In this document: positions 1 to 8,278 of the stretch, piece after piece
How the letters are laid out: every line of letters begins with the position of its first letter
Position numbering within the stretch: position 1 is the first letter of the stretch
Assembly: GCA_012970285.1 (NCBI GenBank)
Contig: JIBW01000002.1
Span: forward strand, 124,001 to 188,000
DNA length: 64,000 nucleotides
Source of the DNA: Bacillaceae bacterium JMAK1
GTDB lineage: Bacteria > Bacillota > Bacilli > Bacillales > Marinococcaceae
Reading direction: 5' to 3'
The notes under the pieces: model-generated
Told to the model about the DNA's origin: nothing
The model's database searches: none
What the model saw: the letters and a program-made list of their open reading frames with translations, nothing else
Program-made: the position numbers and the translations under genes

Positions 1-667
1 AGCTACGTTTGACCGCCTCACTTTCAGCGATGATTGGCCGCATCTGAGTATACGCTTGAACCGGATCCTCAATGTTCACGTTACGTTCTAAGTATTCAAT
101 GATTGGCGTGCTTTCTGCATGCAGTGCGAGCACACTGTCAAGATGGGCAATCTCCCTCATGCCTTCTAACAATGTTTGATCGTCCGTGTGACTGAATTCG
201 TCTGTTCCCGATGGTGATAAGAACGCTTTAAAACCAATCGCCCCGAGATTGTGGAGCGAACGAAGTTGAGAAAGGTTACCTGGAACAAGTCCGCCCCATA
301 ATCTGAAGTCATTAATTGATTTCTTGCTACCGACTTTTTTCTTTTCATGAAAAGCGCTCTCGGTAATCGTTGCAGGAATGCTGTTTAGAGGCATATCAAA
401 GTACGTTGTACATCCTCCAGCTGCGAGCATTTGTGATCCGGTCGTAAAGCCTTCCCAATGCTCACGTCCTGGTTCATTTAGATGGACATGTGCGTCAATC
501 ACACCAGGGAAAATGTAGCAGTTTTCAGCGTTGTAGACGGTGGTACTGCCTTGCGTTTGAAGGGATGAAGATAAAGCAACAATCCGACCACCTTGAATAC
601 CGATGTCGACGGTCTTTACTTCATGTGGCAACACGACCGCGCCGTTTTTTATGATGAGGTCATACAC
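1..667 (-). CDS. pucH: Allantoinase, 3' part beyond window edge
   Basis: Hydrolyses allantoin to allantoate in the cytoplasm, a middle step of urate breakdown. The minus-strand frame from a GTG at 667 starts VYDLIIKNGAVVLP, followed by the dihydroorotase-like metal motif DAHVHLNEPG and then GSQMLAAGGCTTYFDMPLNS, which I recognise from Bacillus PucH. About 222 residues are present; the C-terminal half lies left of the window. The start is chosen by similarity to the PucH N-terminus. An AAGGAG lies about 11 bases upstream, inside the end of pucG, so the two genes are coupled and probably form an operon pucF-pucG-pucH. The identification is secure; the exact start is less so. Confidence 0.9.
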   Translation of the reverse strand, partial: MYDLIIKNGAVVLPHEVKTVDIGIQGGRIVALSSSLQTQGSTTVYNAENCYIFPGVIDAHVHLNEPGREHWEGFTTGSQMLAAGGCTTYFDMPLNSIPATITESAFHEKKKVGSKKSINDFRLWGGLVPGNLSQLRSLHNLGAIGFKAFLSPSGTDEFSHTDDQTLLEGMREIAHLDSVLALHAESTPIIEYLERNVNIEDPVQAYTQMRPIIAESEAVKRS

Positions 668-669
668 AT

Positions 670-1914
670 CTACACACGCTCCTTGTTGCTAGCTTGGTTT
701 ACGTAATAGGTGAGCGCTGCTTGAACGCTATTCCCTCTAGATAAATTTACTCCGTAGTAAGTGAGTGCAGCTTCAAGTGCTGCCAGCACGAAAAGGACAT
801 TTTCCTTTCGACAACTCGCACCCATCGTTCCAATTCTCCAAATCTTTCCGTGTAAAGAGCCGAAGGAGCTTGCGATTTCAACTCCAAAATGCTCAAGCAT
901 AAAAGCGCGAACTTGATCTGCATCAATGCCTTCTGGAACGTTGACACACGTAACGACAGGCAGCTTATAGTCTTCATTAATGAACAACGTTAAACCTAAG
1001 GCGCGAATGCCTGCAATAAGAGCAGCTTCATGAGTTCGGTGACGTTCAAATCGATTTTCTAATCCTTCATCAAGAACCATCGTTAAACCAGCATGGAGTG
1101 CATAGAGCATCGACGTTGCTTCAGTATGATGATTTAGTCGTCTTGGACCCCAATATTCTTGCAGTTGACTTAAGTCAAAGTAATTGCTCGGTATGATGTT
1201 CTTCTGTTGATGTGTTTGTAAGTCATCATCGGTTGCAATCCCACGCTCAATCTTTTTCCTTTTTTGTAGCACGTTTTCAATGCGTTCGTTATACGTAATC
1301 GGTGCCATTCCAGAAGGGACCGATAAGCACTTTTGCGTACCACCGATACAAGCGTCAATTTGCCACTCGTCTACGTTTACTTCTGTACCACCAATTGTTG
1401 CAACCGCATCGACAATAAATAATGCATCCACATTAAGGCAAGCCTGGCCGAGTTGATCAATGGGTTGCATACATCCTGTAGACGTTTCACCATGAACAAT
1501 CGCAACGACATCGGGACGAATGCGATAAATTTCATCAATGATCGTTTCTTGGGAGAAGACGGTGCCTTGCGGTTGCTCAATCGTTACAACATGTGCCCCG
1601 TAACGTTCGCATATTTCTTGTAATAGATAACCGAAACGACCGTACACAGGAATAAGGACCGTCTCCCCACGGGATACGACACTCGCGAGTACGGATTCAA
1701 TCCCTGATCGTGACGTACCGTCGATCGGAAAAGCCCATCGATTTTTCGTTTGAAACAGTGAACGAAGCATTTGCATCGTATCATTCATCATGTTCGTAAA
1801 AGTAGGATCAAATTGACCGAGAATTGGAGCTGACATTGCTCGCAATACGACGGGGTCAACTTCAACAGGACCAGGTGTCATAATTGTTCGTTTAGGAGAG
1901 AGGTAATGCGTCAT
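670..1914 (-). CDS. pucG: (S)-ureidoglycine--glyoxylate aminotransferase
   Basis: PLP-dependent class V aminotransferase. It moves the amino group of ureidoglycine to glyoxylate, giving oxalurate and glycine, after allantoate has been opened. The 414-residue length matches B. subtilis PucG (about 416). The opening TPGPVEVDP, the stretch DALFIVDAVATIGG and the PLP lysine in IGGTQKCLSVPSG (Lys195) are all present. It lies between pucF and pucH on the same strand, with one base between the pucF stop and this start. The C-terminus holds a near duplication, AALTYYGVN then AALTYYVNQ, about 19 residues apart. Related alanine-glyoxylate aminotransferases look similar, but the neighbours settle the role. 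Confidence 0.93.
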   Translation of the reverse strand: MTHYLSPKRTIMTPGPVEVDPVVLRAMSAPILGQFDPTFTNMMNDTMQMLRSLFQTKNRWAFPIDGTSRSGIESVLASVVSRGETVLIPVYGRFGYLLQEICERYGAHVVTIEQPQGTVFSQETIIDEIYRIRPDVVAIVHGETSTGCMQPIDQLGQACLNVDALFIVDAVATIGGTEVNVDEWQIDACIGGTQKCLSVPSGMAPITYNERIENVLQKRKKIERGIATDDDLQTHQQKNIIPSNYFDLSQLQEYWGPRRLNHHTEATSMLYALHAGLTMVLDEGLENRFERHRTHEAALIAGIRALGLTLFINEDYKLPVVTCVNVPEGIDADQVRAFMLEHFGVEIASSFGSLHGKIWRIGTMGASCRKENVLFVLAALEAALTYYGVNLSRGNSVQAALTYYVNQASNKERV

Positions 1915-1915
1915 G

Positions 1916-3175
1916 TTAAGAGCTCCTTTTCTCGTAGGCTAATGTGTAAATCATTGATTTTAAAACGTCAACGCCGGCACGTAAATGTTGCTCTGCGGTG
2001 AATTCTTTGGGTGAGTGGCTAATGCCGTCTTTGCTTGGGACGAACACTAACGACGTTTTGCAATGGGTCCCGAAGATTTGGGCATCATGCCCAGCACCAC
2101 TGTGCATGAACGTCGTTTTATAGTTGAGTCGTTCACTTTCTTTATACGCAAGTTCAACAAGTGAAGCATCCATCGTGACCGGTGTGACGTCCGTCCAACG
2201 ATTCACGTGAACGTTGACTCGTTTTTCTCGCTCTAATTCATCGATGAGGGCGTTCATTTCATGTTCATACAATTCAAGGGTTTTCACGCTCGGATGTCTT
2301 ACGTCGAGTGAAAACGTAACTTGATGACAAATAACGTTTGGGGTGTTCGGTTTCGCTTCAATCTTACCGACAGTACTAACTAGGTCATCATCTAGACGCC
2401 GAGCTAAATGAGTAAAGGAATTCATGAGGCTTGCAGCACTTGCCATTGCATCGATTCTTCGATTCATTGGAGTTGTGCCAGCGTGATCGCTCTTTCCATT
2501 CACGACAATTGTGTATCGGCGCTGTCCGACGATGCTTTGTACAATACCGATGTCTTGATTATCTTGTTCCAAGACACAACCTTGTTCGATATGAACTTCT
2601 AAAAAATGTGACAAGTCTCCTCGATAAGGATGCGGGTAACGGCCGAGACCGAACCCTTTCTCAATCATTGCGGTGTACAAAGATACTTCATCGTGATCGA
2701 CAATTTCAGTCGGTAAAATGTGTTTATGTTTGTTTGTAATATTTCCTGACCCCCAAAATGTTAAAGGGAAGCGACTGCCTTCTTCCTCACATAAAGAAGC
2801 GACCTCAATCGTTTGAAATGGTGTTCCATGTTGTTCAAGAAGTTCGCTCACCGCAATCCAAGCAGCAGCGATACCATATACCCCGTCGTATTTGCCGCCA
2901 TCTATAACTGTATCAATATGGGAGCCGACGAGTACGGCTTCTTTATGTTGTCTGTTCGTACCTTCTACTCTTCCGAATAAGTTACCTACATCGTCAAAGT
3001 ATGAAGTAAACCTTGATCGCTGGAATTGGTCAAATAACGCGTTCTGGGCATCCATCCAATCATCTGAATAAAGAAGCCTCGTATTTCCTGTATCACTCGA
3101 TTTACCGAACGTATGAAGCCAATCAAGAATGGGTTGGACCGTCGTTGATTGATTTACTAACGAATGTTGTGTCAA
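1916..3175 (-). CDS. pucF: Allantoate amidohydrolase
   Basis: M20-family metal-dependent amidase that removes ammonia and CO2 from allantoate to give ureidoglycine. Of the 419 residues, GSHIDTVIDGGKYDGVYG and EEEGSRF supply metal ligands, HIEQG and GKSDHAGTTPMNRR lie in the dimerisation and substrate region, and GAGHDAQ and KDGISHSP end the catalytic site. The TTG start is supported by AAGGAGG six bases upstream. It is the first gene of the leftward pucFGH unit and is divergent from pucR, whose product probably activates it. N-carbamoyl amino acid hydrolases share the fold; context favours allantoate. Confidence 0.92.
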   Translation of the reverse strand: MTQHSLVNQSTTVQPILDWLHTFGKSSDTGNTRLLYSDDWMDAQNALFDQFQRSRFTSYFDDVGNLFGRVEGTNRQHKEAVLVGSHIDTVIDGGKYDGVYGIAAAWIAVSELLEQHGTPFQTIEVASLCEEEGSRFPLTFWGSGNITNKHKHILPTEIVDHDEVSLYTAMIEKGFGLGRYPHPYRGDLSHFLEVHIEQGCVLEQDNQDIGIVQSIVGQRRYTIVVNGKSDHAGTTPMNRRIDAMASAASLMNSFTHLARRLDDDLVSTVGKIEAKPNTPNVICHQVTFSLDVRHPSVKTLELYEHEMNALIDELEREKRVNVHVNRWTDVTPVTMDASLVELAYKESERLNYKTTFMHSGAGHDAQIFGTHCKTSLVFVPSKDGISHSPKEFTAEQHLRAGVDVLKSMIYTLAYEKRSS

Positions 3176-3332
3176 GTTTTGCCTCCTTAACTCGGACAGT
3201 TTGTTAGGTGATCTTACATACTATCTTCGTTTTTTCTAGTTTACTGGTATGATGTGAGGAAATCATTAGATGTTTCGTGAGTTTTCTCACGATTTCTTGT
3301 ACAACATAACCAATCGTTTGGAGGCGATCATC
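3176..3332. promoter_or_regulatory. Divergent pucF / pucR control region
   Basis: About 157 bases between the divergent starts of pucF and pucR. On the plus strand a TATGAT near 3249 could be the -10 for pucR. On the opposite strand, just before the pucR start (about 3310-3321), there is GATTGGTTATG, which resembles the PucR-box core TTGGTTAA known from B. subtilis but does not match the full consensus. The region probably carries both promoters and a PucR site; precise sites are uncertain. Confidence 0.35.
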
Positions 3333-4940
3333 GTGCAACTCGGACACATTCTACAATTACCGATTTTTCAAGAAGCAGACGTTATCTCAGGAAGTAGTGG
3401 CCTTTGGCGGAATGTTGAAAACGTCAATATGATGGATGCACCTGATATCGCTGATTATTTAAAGCAAGATGAGCTTCTAATTACAACGGCATACCATTTC
3501 AAAGAAGATCCAACGAGTTTGAAACAGTTAATTGAGAAGATGGCAAGAAGAGGTTGTGCCGGACTTGGGATTAAGACGAAACGTTTTTTGGAATCCATCC
3601 CTGAGGACGTAAGAGCGTATGCAGATGCCTTGCATTTCCCGGTTATTGAATTGCCGTTTCACGTTCGATTAGGCTCAATTGTCAATCAGACACTAAGCGC
3701 AATTTTAAACGTTCAAACGATAGAGATGAAAGAAGCAATGGCAGCACATCAAACGTTTTCAGAAAGTGTTATGAGTGGAAAAGGGTTAAGTCACTTGCTA
3801 ACGACGGTATCAGAGGTTGTGAGTCTTCCGGTTTATTTACTGAATCATCAAGCAATTCTAGTTGCAACATCAGGGAAAGGTCACTCGCTCTTAGAGGAAT
3901 TGAATGAGTCGTTTACTGGGAAGCAGCAGTACTTTTTGTCCCAATCTCATCATACGTACTTTTCACTTTGTGAAAGTAAGCGAGTCGTGACGGCGTTTCC
4001 AGTAGAGATGAGCAATATTACAAAAGGAATGTTAGTCGTTTTAAGTGATACACCTTTAACGCATCGTACGATTTTAACGTTAGAACAAGCAACGAATGTG
4101 ATTGCCTTTGAAGTGATGAAAGAAAACGCAGTCAAACAATATACGCAACGTGCACGCAACGAGTTTTTTAAGAATTATTTGGATGATGCTTTTCTAACAA
4201 ATGACGAAGTACTTAGCCGAGCAAAAGAGTTCGACATCTACAACAATCAACAATTTAGCTGTTTTGTAGGGAAAATGGATGCCCGTGAGGCATCACTTGG
4301 TTTCAAACAAAATGTTATTGAAGCTGAGAAGGTATTTGCTTTGATTGAAGAGGAGTTGGCGATGTTTGCCATTCCGACGTATTTCTTCATGAATGGAAAT
4401 TATTGTTGTATTCTCGCTGAAGAAACCGGAGAAGTTCATCCGAGTGATTGGCACTCTCCTACACGAATGATGGTTGAGATGATTCAAGATCATGTTATTC
4501 AACAACTTGGTCGGTCCGTATCGTTTGGCATTAGTAACATTTGTCATGAATTTCTCGATGTCAAAGCAGGCTATTCAGAAGCATTAAACGCTCTTAACTC
4601 AGGGCTGTTATCAGGGAATCGGCAATTTATTCAAGCGTATCACACGAAAGATGTGAGTGAGTTGTTGCGAATGATTCCAGGTGAAGATTTGCGTAGTTTC
4701 TGTGAGTATACGTTACAACGAATCGATGATCCTGATTTGTTGCACACATTAGCTGTTTATTTAGAAACTCATTGTCAGATTACCGAGACCGCCAATCGTT
4801 TGTATGTTCATCGCAACACAGTCATCTATCGTCTAGAAAAAATTGAAGATTTACTTGGTAAAAAAGTTAACGAACCTGAAACAACGTTGCAACTTAGAAT
4901 TGCCTTTCGAATTCATCCTACATTGAGCGCGTCGTTATGA
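3333..4940 (+). CDS. pucR: Purine catabolism transcriptional regulator PucR
   Basis: DNA-binding regulator that senses purine breakdown intermediates and controls puc genes. The N-terminal PucR domain contains VNMMDAPDIADYLKQDELL and CAGLGIKTKRF, as in B. subtilis PucR. The C-terminus has the PucR/CdaR helix-turn-helix, with HCQITETANRLYVHRNTVIYRL. The frame is open from 3270, but GTG 3333 has GGAGG eight bases upstream and gives MQLGHILQLPIFQEAD, matching the family N-terminus and length (535 residues against 531). It is divergent from pucFGH and co-directional with the urate genes that follow 100 bases later. Confidence 0.93.
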   Translation: MQLGHILQLPIFQEADVISGSSGLWRNVENVNMMDAPDIADYLKQDELLITTAYHFKEDPTSLKQLIEKMARRGCAGLGIKTKRFLESIPEDVRAYADALHFPVIELPFHVRLGSIVNQTLSAILNVQTIEMKEAMAAHQTFSESVMSGKGLSHLLTTVSEVVSLPVYLLNHQAILVATSGKGHSLLEELNESFTGKQQYFLSQSHHTYFSLCESKRVVTAFPVEMSNITKGMLVVLSDTPLTHRTILTLEQATNVIAFEVMKENAVKQYTQRARNEFFKNYLDDAFLTNDEVLSRAKEFDIYNNQQFSCFVGKMDAREASLGFKQNVIEAEKVFALIEEELAMFAIPTYFFMNGNYCCILAEETGEVHPSDWHSPTRMMVEMIQDHVIQQLGRSVSFGISNICHEFLDVKAGYSEALNALNSGLLSGNRQFIQAYHTKDVSELLRMIPGEDLRSFCEYTLQRIDDPDLLHTLAVYLETHCQITETANRLYVHRNTVIYRLEKIEDLLGKKVNEPETTLQLRIAFRIHPTLSASL

Positions 4941-5041
4941 AAATGTTCTAATTTTAGCGGTTGAATTTAGACGAAGTACACAAAGACAGTTCGTCTTTAC
5001 TCTTCTACGATGAAAGGAGCGGAGCGAAAGGAGTGTTCGAA

Positions 5042-5539
5042 TTGGTAACACTGAAGAAGCTTAATGAAAATGACACTCACTTTTTTACAGACACGTTATC
5101 GGACGTATTTGAACATTCACCGTGGGTTGCTGAAGAAGCTGCAAAGAATCGACCATATAAAACGATTGAGGAATTGCATGAGCGTATGGTCGTTAGTGTG
5201 GAGGAAGCGGACGTTGAAGACCAATTAACGTTAATTCGTTCTCATCCAAAGCTCGGTGCACGAGAGAAGATGGCACCAACGTCGGTTGAGGAACAGCGCA
5301 AAGTCGGGCTTGATCAATTGAGTGATGAGGAGTACGAGACGTTTTTACAATTAAATCATCAATATGTTGAAACGTTTGGGTTTCCTTTTATTAAGGCGGT
5401 TAAAGGTCAATCGAAGCAAGCGATTGTTGAAGCCATTCATCAAAGATTATCGTTATCGAAAGAAGAAGAGGTCTCGACTGCATTGCAAGAAATCTATAAA
5501 ATTGCTTATTTTCGCTTATGTGACCAAATTCAAAGTTAA
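5042..5539 (+). CDS. uraD: OHCU decarboxylase (stand-alone PucL N-terminal domain)
   Basis: Decarboxylates 2-oxo-4-hydroxy-4-carboxy-5-ureidoimidazoline (OHCU) to S-allantoin, the third step of urate oxidation. The family signature RSHPKLGAREKM is present, along with FGFPFIKAVKG and a C-terminal helix ending FRLCDQI. In B. subtilis this domain is the N-terminal third of PucL; here it ends with its own stop, and the uricase gene follows after 23 bases. The start is taken as TTG 5042, with AAAGGAG eight bases upstream; a longer frame from 4961 is open but lacks a site. At about 165 residues it has normal OHCU decarboxylase length. Confidence 0.9.
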   Translation: MVTLKKLNENDTHFFTDTLSDVFEHSPWVAEEAAKNRPYKTIEELHERMVVSVEEADVEDQLTLIRSHPKLGAREKMAPTSVEEQRKVGLDQLSDEEYETFLQLNHQYVETFGFPFIKAVKGQSKQAIVEAIHQRLSLSKEEEVSTALQEIYKIAYFRLCDQIQS

Positions 5540-5562
5540 CGAGTTTCGAGGAGGAATTTATC

Positions 5563-6528
5563 GTGGTAGAGAGAGAAATGATGACGTATGGAAAAGGAAA
5601 TGTATTTGCGTACCGTACGTTTATGGAGCCGGTAATCGCGAGTAAACAAATTCCTGAATCATCGTTTAGAGAGCGTGACAATACGGTGTTTGGAGTAGAT
5701 GTGACGATAGAAGTAGGAGGAAAGGAATTTTTAACCTCATTTACTGAAGGAGATAATTCGAAGGTCGTTGCAACGGATTCAATGAAGAACTTTATTCAAC
5801 GGCATTTAGCAACCTTTTCGGGTACGACGGCAGAACAATTTGTTCATTACGTCGCTCATGCGTTTCTTCAACAATATGATCACATCGAGACGGTAAACAT
5901 GACTGCAGAATTATTGCCATTTGAAGCAACAGCGACAACGGGAGATGATGGGCCTCAAATTAGTGACCTCGTTTACAAGAAGTCTAGAAACGAGAAATTG
6001 AAAGCGTCAATTCGTATGGAACGTCGTGGTGGAGAGCTAGTAATTGCACAGCAGATTAGTGAGCTTACGGACTTGCAGCTCATTAAAGTGAAAGACAATT
6101 CGTTTGTCGGTTTTATTCGAGACGAATATACAACATTACCAGAAGATGGGAACCGTCCACTGTTTATTTATTTGAATATTGGGTGGACATATGAAGCTGG
6201 AGAAGAGCAGGACGGCTTTGTTGCCCATGAACAAGTGAAAGACATTGCGAGTACAGTCTTTCATGAAACGGCATCACCATCCATTCAAAGCTTGATCTAT
6301 CACATCGGTCTTCGTATGTTACAACGTTTCCCTTCCTTAAAAGACGTTCGCTTTGAATCTCAGAATCGAACGTGGGATACAGTTGTTGAACAGGTGCCAG
6401 ATTCTGAAGGAAAAGTGTATACGGAGCCGCGATTGCCGTATGGTTTTCAACGTTTCCAAGTAACACGGGCAGACCTAGAAAACGAACCAAACCTTATTAA
6501 CAAAGAGGTAGAGAAGAGTCATCGTTAA
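5563..6528 (+). CDS. pucL: Urate oxidase (uricase)
   Basis: Cofactor-free oxidase converting urate and O2 to 5-hydroxyisourate. The 321-residue protein shows the uricase segments YGKGNVFAYRT (catalytic Lys region), RDNTVFGVDVT, DNSKVVATDSMKNF (catalytic Thr region) and SFVGFIRDEYTTLPEDGNRP. It corresponds to the C-terminal part of B. subtilis PucL but is a separate gene with its own GTG start and GGAGG ten bases upstream. It therefore looks like a natural two-gene arrangement rather than a frameshift. It is followed after 15 bases by hydroxyisourate hydrolase, so the three urate-to-allantoin enzymes form one transcription unit. Confidence 0.94.
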   Translation: MVEREMMTYGKGNVFAYRTFMEPVIASKQIPESSFRERDNTVFGVDVTIEVGGKEFLTSFTEGDNSKVVATDSMKNFIQRHLATFSGTTAEQFVHYVAHAFLQQYDHIETVNMTAELLPFEATATTGDDGPQISDLVYKKSRNEKLKASIRMERRGGELVIAQQISELTDLQLIKVKDNSFVGFIRDEYTTLPEDGNRPLFIYLNIGWTYEAGEEQDGFVAHEQVKDIASTVFHETASPSIQSLIYHIGLRMLQRFPSLKDVRFESQNRTWDTVVEQVPDSEGKVYTEPRLPYGFQRFQVTRADLENEPNLINKEVEKSHR

Positions 6529-6543
6529 AAGGAAGTGAGAGAA

Positions 6544-6879
6544 TTGGGTAAATTAACGACACACATTTTAGACCTCGCAAACGGTATCCCTGCAAAAGAA
6601 GTAAACATTGAATTGTACTCCATTCATCGTGGCGAAAGAAAAGAACAGCTTCATGTTGCACGGACAAATGATGACGGCCGAGTAGATGAACCTCTTTTGC
6701 AAGGTGAACAGCTTAAAGAAGGGATATTTGAATTAGTGTTTCATATCGGAGACTACTTTACGGAGCCGAGCTTTTATCAGACCGTGCCGATTCGTTTTGA
6801 AATTATCGACGCTGATGAGCATTACCACGTTCCATTACTCGTCTCTCCTTGGGGGTATCAAACGTACAGAGGAAGCTAA
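6544..6879 (+). CDS. pucM: 5-hydroxyisourate hydrolase
   Basis: Transthyretin-related enzyme that hydrolyses 5-hydroxyisourate to OHCU, between uricase and the decarboxylase. The family signatures are complete: LTTHILDLANG at the N-terminus and HYHVPLLVSPWGYQTYRGS at the C-terminus, with the terminal YRGS tetrapeptide that separates it from transthyretin. TTG 6544 gives MGKLTTHI, the same N-terminus as B. subtilis PucM (111 residues); a GTG at 6535 overlaps the AAAGGAAG site and is less likely. It is the last recognised gene of the rightward urate unit. Confidence 0.94.
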   Translation: MGKLTTHILDLANGIPAKEVNIELYSIHRGERKEQLHVARTNDDGRVDEPLLQGEQLKEGIFELVFHIGDYFTEPSFYQTVPIRFEIIDADEHYHVPLLVSPWGYQTYRGS

Positions 6880-6958
6880 GACGAATACAATAAGTTGAGT
6901 TGCAACAGTGAATCGAGTACACTTTCTAATAGAAAAGATTTAGTGAGGCTGTGTTAAC

Positions 6959-7141
6959 GTGAAGTGGCTCGACATTTTATTTCCTGTAATAGCGCTCATT
7001 TACTTGTTGTTTTTTAATTGGCATACGAGTGTGTTTGGCGTTATAACCGCACTTTTCGTCACGTTAGTTGCTGCGATGGCGGTTGCGAACTTATCGCTAC
7101 GTATCACTAGAAGACACCGAAGAAAAAAGCAACAAAAATAG
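6959..7141 (+). CDS. Small two-helix membrane protein, unknown function
   Basis: Sixty residues from a GTG start with GTGAGG about nine bases upstream. Two hydrophobic segments (about residues 4-20 and 24-46) are followed by a very basic tail, RRHRRKKQQK, which would face the cytoplasm. I do not recognise a family. It lies 79 bases after pucM on the same strand, and its stop abuts a strong bidirectional terminator, so it may be the last gene of the urate unit. Length, composition and site support a real gene, but without homologues in view the call is tentative. Confidence 0.5.
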   Translation: MKWLDILFPVIALIYLLFFNWHTSVFGVITALFVTLVAAMAVANLSLRITRRHRRKKQQK

Positions 7142-7188
7142 GGCGAACCCTACAGCTTACAGACCTGTAAACTGTGGGGTTCGCTTTT
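7139..7188. terminator. Bidirectional terminator between urate and paa units
   Basis: Inverted repeat GCGAACCCTACAG against CTGTGGGGTTCGC, with T runs on the right for the plus strand and A-rich sequence on the left for the minus strand. It sits between the converging genes at 6959-7141 and 7157-7945 and overlaps the 3' end of the latter. Confidence 0.8.
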
Positions 7189-7945
7189 CTTTAAAGGCTT
7201 GCAATCCTTCTTTATGATCGCTTGTATTCCCAGCCTTAAGCTGAGCTCGGGCCTCGTGGTTCAAGTACGTTTCATAGTCTGCTTGAAGTCCACTAAACAA
7301 CAGTTCTTTTGTTAACTGAATGGCCTCAGTAGGCATTGCGGCGATCGTCTTAGCAAATTGTTCGACGCCTTCATGCCAATCATCGTGAATATAGCGGGTC
7401 GCTAGATGTAGAGCAACAGCTTCTTCACCTGAGATTTTTGCATTTAATGTAGCAATCTCAAACGCTTTCGCTGAGCCCACAAGACGTGGTAAATCATACA
7501 TCATCCCTGCGTCAGGCACTAAACCAATGTTCGTAAACGCACTTATAAATGACGTGTTTCTTTGAACGAGACGATAATCACAAGCGAGCGCAAGGCTCAT
7601 ACCGGCCCCGGCAGCGGTGCCATTTACAGCAGCAATGAGTGGTGTCTTGGCAGAGCGCATCACTCGTAGCAGTGGATGGTAGTTGTTCTCTAGCAATTGA
7701 TCGTACGTTTCTTCGGATTTCATAGCTTTTAAATCTTGACCCGAGCAAAACGCTTTGCCTGCACCCGTAATAACAATCGCTCGTACATGCTCATTACGAT
7801 CAGCATCTTCAATGCAAGTTGTAAGCGATTGCAATAAACTTGGTGTGAATGCGTTGTAATAGGTAGGTCGTTGAAACGTCACGTAGCAAACGTTCTCACG
7901 TGTTACAACGAGAAGTTCGTCGGTCGTTTGTGTGTCGTTATTCAT
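7157..7945 (-). CDS. Enoyl-CoA hydratase/isomerase family protein, paa cluster
   Basis: Crotonase-fold enzyme of 262 residues. FCSGQDLKAM and AAVNGTAAGAGMSLALACDYR form the oxyanion hole and CoA site, followed by FTNIGLVPDAG with an acidic residue in the catalytic loop. In the phenylacetate pathway, PaaG isomerises the ring epoxide to an oxepin and PaaF hydrates an enoyl-CoA; the end position in this cluster and the sequence suggest a PaaG/PaaF-type role, but which one is unclear. The start is ATG 7945, with GAGG six bases upstream; it overlaps the preceding gene's stop in ATGAATAA, implying translational coupling. Confidence 0.8.
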   Translation of the reverse strand: MNNDTQTTDELLVVTRENVCYVTFQRPTYYNAFTPSLLQSLTTCIEDADRNEHVRAIVITGAGKAFCSGQDLKAMKSEETYDQLLENNYHPLLRVMRSAKTPLIAAVNGTAAGAGMSLALACDYRLVQRNTSFISAFTNIGLVPDAGMMYDLPRLVGSAKAFEIATLNAKISGEEAVALHLATRYIHDDWHEGVEQFAKTIAAMPTEAIQLTKELLFSGLQADYETYLNHEARAQLKAGNTSDHKEGLQAFKEKRTPQFTGL

Positions 7946-8246
7946 CGACATCCTCGCCAATCATTAGCGTAACTAAAGAGCCGGCAAAGCTCATTAAATC
8001 TTTTCCAGATGCTTTTCCTTCATCGCTTTTAAGTCCAGCCTTTAAGGCATTATGAGATTCATAAACCATTTCACACATGAGGTAATAATCACTTTCTTTT
8101 CCCATCGGTGTGCCCACAAACTTCGTCACGTTCATTTCTTTCAATCCTGGAATCTTCTTCGTTATTGGAGCATGTGTGTTAAAGTAGTGCTCATCAAATG
8201 CAGCCTTGTCTTCTGGTTGCTTATACAGTGCAATTAATTTAGCCAT
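7938..8246 (-). CDS. EthD-family small protein
   Basis: 102-residue protein whose first half, with FDEHYFNTHAPITKKIPGL, fits the EthD family (dimeric ferredoxin-like fold). Members occur beside oxygenases and dehydrations of cyclic compounds; their reactions vary and some are not known. It lies where paaD is found in classical paaABCDE operons, but it is not a PaaD: it lacks cysteine motifs and has a different fold signature. It is co-transcribed with paaABC (32 bases downstream of paaC) and overlaps the hydratase. It may act on the epoxide or oxepin product, but this is inference. Confidence 0.75.
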   Translation of the reverse strand: MAKLIALYKQPEDKAAFDEHYFNTHAPITKKIPGLKEMNVTKFVGTPMGKESDYYLMCEMVYESHNALKAGLKSDEGKASGKDLMSFAGSLVTLMIGEDVDE

Positions 8247-8278
8247 TGTAATTCCTCATTTCTATGAATTAATTATAG

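Noticed and set aside
3305-3322. PucR box before pucR
   Set aside because: The core TTGGTTA is present on the minus strand but the flanking positions do not fit the consensus, and it lies inside the possible leader; not called as a separate site.
5520-5565. Frameshift or stop inside a fused pucL
   Set aside because: The two parts have complete domains, separate ribosome sites and a clean gap, so two genes are more likely than a broken fusion.
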